In this document: positions 62,236 through 64,000 of the stretch, piece by piece
Layout: every line of letters begins with the position of its first letter
Numbering within the stretch: the first letter of the stretch is position 1
Assembly: GCA_963815185.1 (NCBI GenBank)
Contig: CAWFGC010000011.1
Location: forward strand, 310,001-374,000
DNA from: SHZL01 sp963815185
GTDB lineage: Bacteria; Pseudomonadota; Gammaproteobacteria; Xanthomonadales; SZUA-36
Length of the DNA: 64,000 bases
Direction: 5' to 3'
Made by a program: the position numbers and the translations under genes
Notes under the pieces: model-generated
What the model was told of the DNA's origin: nothing
What the model saw: the letters and a program-made list of their open reading frames with translations, nothing else
The model's database searches: none

Positions 62236-63450
62236 ATGGAAATCAGACCCATATTGAGCGCTTTGTCCCGCAACAAGACCGGAGCCGTTCTGATTGCACT
62301 GCAGATCGCCCTGACCCTGGCGATTGTGACCAATGCCGCTTTCATTATCAGTGAGCGCTCGGCCTATATCGCAAAGCCATCCGGCCTGGATGAGCAAAAC
62401 ACGATCATCGCCGTCACCATCGATTTTGCTTCAAATCTGGATTCGAAGCAGCTTATTCGCGACGATCTGGATCATATCAACGCGATGCCGGGTGTGAAAG
62501 CTGCGATCATTTCCCATTCCATACCCGTCAGCGGCAGCGGTAATGGCGAAACCTACCAACTGGAGCGCGATACGCCGTCCAACGAAGCCATCAACTTCGG
62601 CAATTTCTCGGCCGATGAAAACGGGCTGGAGGCGCTGGACCTGGAGTTGCTGGAAGGCCGTAATTTCCGGCCGGATGAAGTGACCTGGCGCGACTTTGAC
62701 AGCAAACCGGATCAAAGAGTGGTTTTGGTCAGCAAGGCGCTGGCGGACGCGCTCTTTCCGGACGGCGACGCGCTCGGCAAAATGATCTGGCAGGATAAGA
62801 CATCTGAGTCACCCACCGAAATCATCGGTATCTACGATCACATGCAAAACGCCTGGCCCGACAGTCCTAACACCGACCTGACTTCGCTGCAGCCGTTCCA
62901 TGACCTGACCACTCCCTACCGGATGTTCATCGTCCGGGCGGAACCGGGAGAGCGGGACCGTGTTTTGGCGGATGTCGAAGCCTACCTGACACAAAATCGT
63001 GGCCGCATGGTGGTTTTGACCAGAACCTTTGAGGAACAAAAGCAGCGTACCTATTCCAGTGACATCGCGATGGTGAAGTTGCTCACGGGGGTGGTAGTGA
63101 TACTGACGGTGATCACCAGCCTGGGTATCGTCGGTCTGGCCTGGTTCAGTGTCAGTCAGCGGCGCAAGCAGATTGGCACACGGCGCGCGCTGGGGGCGAC
63201 GCGGGCCCATATCATGCGTTATTTCATGGTGGAAAACTGGCTGATCACCAGCATGGGGCTGGTCATAGGCATCGCCGGCACGCTGGCCTTGAACTGGTTC
63301 CTCGACACCGAGTTCCAAACCGGCAAAATGCCGCTGTACTATTTGCCCCTGGGCGTGGTCCTGCTCTGGCTGCTGGGTCAGTTGGCGGTATGGCTGCCGG
63401 CGCGGCGTGCGGCGTCCATCCCGCCGGCCCTGGCAACACGTAGCGTATAA
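62236..63450 (+). CDS. ABC transporter permease, MacB/FtsX type (second)
   Basis: ATG 62236, after GAGGAACAAGAG, gives 404 residues with the same layout: N-terminal helix (GAVLIALQIALTLAIVTNAAFII), periplasmic domain, then three helices (MVKLLTGVVVILTVITSLGIVGLAWFSV; LITSMGLVIGIAGTLALNW; YLPLGVVLLWLLGQLAVWLPARRAASI). The coupling motif is RRKQIGTRRALGATRAH. The 23-base gap after the first permease and the shared layout suggest a gene pair from duplication. The upstream open frame from 61987 is a shadow of the first permease. Confidence 0.9.
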   Translation: MEIRPILSALSRNKTGAVLIALQIALTLAIVTNAAFIISERSAYIAKPSGLDEQNTIIAVTIDFASNLDSKQLIRDDLDHINAMPGVKAAIISHSIPVSGSGNGETYQLERDTPSNEAINFGNFSADENGLEALDLELLEGRNFRPDEVTWRDFDSKPDQRVVLVSKALADALFPDGDALGKMIWQDKTSESPTEIIGIYDHMQNAWPDSPNTDLTSLQPFHDLTTPYRMFIVRAEPGERDRVLADVEAYLTQNRGRMVVLTRTFEEQKQRTYSSDIAMVKLLTGVVVILTVITSLGIVGLAWFSVSQRRKQIGTRRALGATRAHIMRYFMVENWLITSMGLVIGIAGTLALNWFLDTEFQTGKMPLYYLPLGVVLLWLLGQLAVWLPARRAASIPPALATRSV

Positions 63451-63476
63451 GCGTCAAAGGATATAATCCCGGCATC

Positions 63477-64000
63477 ATGCAAGTGGTTTTGATCATCGAC
63501 GACAATGCGGACATCGCCAAGGCGCTGGAGGTGGCGCTGGGTCTGCACGATATCGAAACCCGTTACGCGGAAGGTCCGCAGCAAGGCCTGGACATCATTC
63601 GCCAGCAGCCGGTGGACCTGGTGATCCAGGACATGAACTTTACCCGTGAAACCACATCGGGAACCGAGGGTGTGGAATTGTTTCACCGCATCCGCGAACT
63701 GGATGCGGACCTGCCCATCATCCTGCTGACGGCGTGGACGGATCTGGAAACCGCGGTGCAACTGGTGCGCGCAGGTGCGGCGGACTATGTTGGCAAGCCC
63801 TGGGACGATGAAAAACTCCTGACTTCGGTGAAAAATTTACTCGAGTTGCGGGAGGTGCAGACCGCGCACGGCAGAATGGTCCGCGAGCGGCGTGATCTGC
63901 GCCGTTTACTGGACAGCGAATATGATCTTTGCGGCGCGGTCTACGCCTCCTCCGCCATGCATCAGGTGTTCAGCCTGGCGGTCCAGGTCGCGGCAGCCGA
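63477..64000 (+). CDS. NtrC-type sigma-54 response regulator, N-terminal part (cut by window end)
   Basis: ATG 63477 opens a frame that runs out of the window, so only 174 residues are seen. The receiver has VVLIIDDNADIAKAL, VDLVIQDMNFTRETTSGTEGVELF with the phosphoacceptor Asp, PIILLTAWTDLETAVQLVRAGAADYVGKPWDDEKLL with the conserved Lys. A linker helix (REVQTAHGRMVRERRDLRRLL) leads into YASSAMHQVFSLAVQVAAA, the usual entry to the AAA domain of sigma-54 activators. It follows the exporter operon by 26 bases, and probably senses envelope state together with a kinase further downstream. Confidence 0.88.
   Translation, partial: MQVVLIIDDNADIAKALEVALGLHDIETRYAEGPQQGLDIIRQQPVDLVIQDMNFTRETTSGTEGVELFHRIRELDADLPIILLTAWTDLETAVQLVRAGAADYVGKPWDDEKLLTSVKNLLELREVQTAHGRMVRERRDLRRLLDSEYDLCGAVYASSAMHQVFSLAVQVAAA

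Overview
The window is a chromosomal segment from a gammaproteobacterium. The order leuS-lptE-holA-nadD-rsfS-rlmH-maf-rng-yhdP-tldD-darP-pmbA, followed by tpiA-secG-tRNA-Leu-nuoA..N-tRNA-fMet-rimP-nusA-infB-rbfA-truB-rpsO-pnp, and a NuoC with the long EGFSRGVEG..GRFAW insertion, fit the Xanthomonadales (Lysobacterales) and relatives best. That placement is from memory of gene order and motifs, not from a search.

Layout. 1-13.8 kb: housekeeping operons (Leu-tRNA synthetase end, LPS assembly, DNA polymerase delta, NAD synthesis, ribosome maturation, Maf, RNase G, YhdP, TldD/PmbA protease pair). 13.8-15.8 kb: a membrane-anchored HELLH protein and an SDR enzyme, convergent, with a 254-bp palindrome between them. 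15.9-31.9 kb: tpiA, secG, tRNA-Leu(GAG) and all of respiratory complex I (nuoA-N). 32-41 kb: tRNA-fMet and the rimP-nusA-infB-rbfA-truB-rpsO-pnp translation/RNA block, with a candidate rimP leader and clear terminators. 41-47.4 kb: a second palindrome, MetA, a di-haem peroxidase, a CHASE-type hybrid kinase and MetY. 47.4-58.6 kb, the accessory and most interesting part: a NarL/LuxR response regulator, a 230-nt run of hairpins in a non-coding gap, a lipoprotein with HELCH, a GAF/PAS hybrid kinase, a receiver-HPt protein, four minor-pilin genes (FimT, PilW, PilX and a very large PilV) and an orphan receiver. 58.8-64 kb: a MacA-like adaptor, an ABC ATPase, two MacB/FtsX-type permeases and the start of an NtrC-type regulator cut by the window end.

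How it fits together. The 47-59 kb region holds every part of a multistep phosphorelay (H1 and D1 in the hybrid kinase, H2 in the HPt, D2 in the NarL-type regulator). An inverted-heptamer site (7-2-7 spacing, as NarL-family regulators use) lies just downstream of the regulator gene, ahead of the structured RNA, and a related one lies ahead of the pilin genes. I infer that this is a locally wired circuit controlling surface structures; nothing here proves it.

Caution. At least 16 single-base frame breaks interrupt 13 genes, many essential (nusA, pnp, tpiA, nuoD, nuoF, lptE). Removing or adding one base restores a family-typical protein in the well-known genes. These are most likely sequencing or assembly errors, and I annotate such genes over their full restored span. 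No phage, insertion sequence, CRISPR array or integron was seen.
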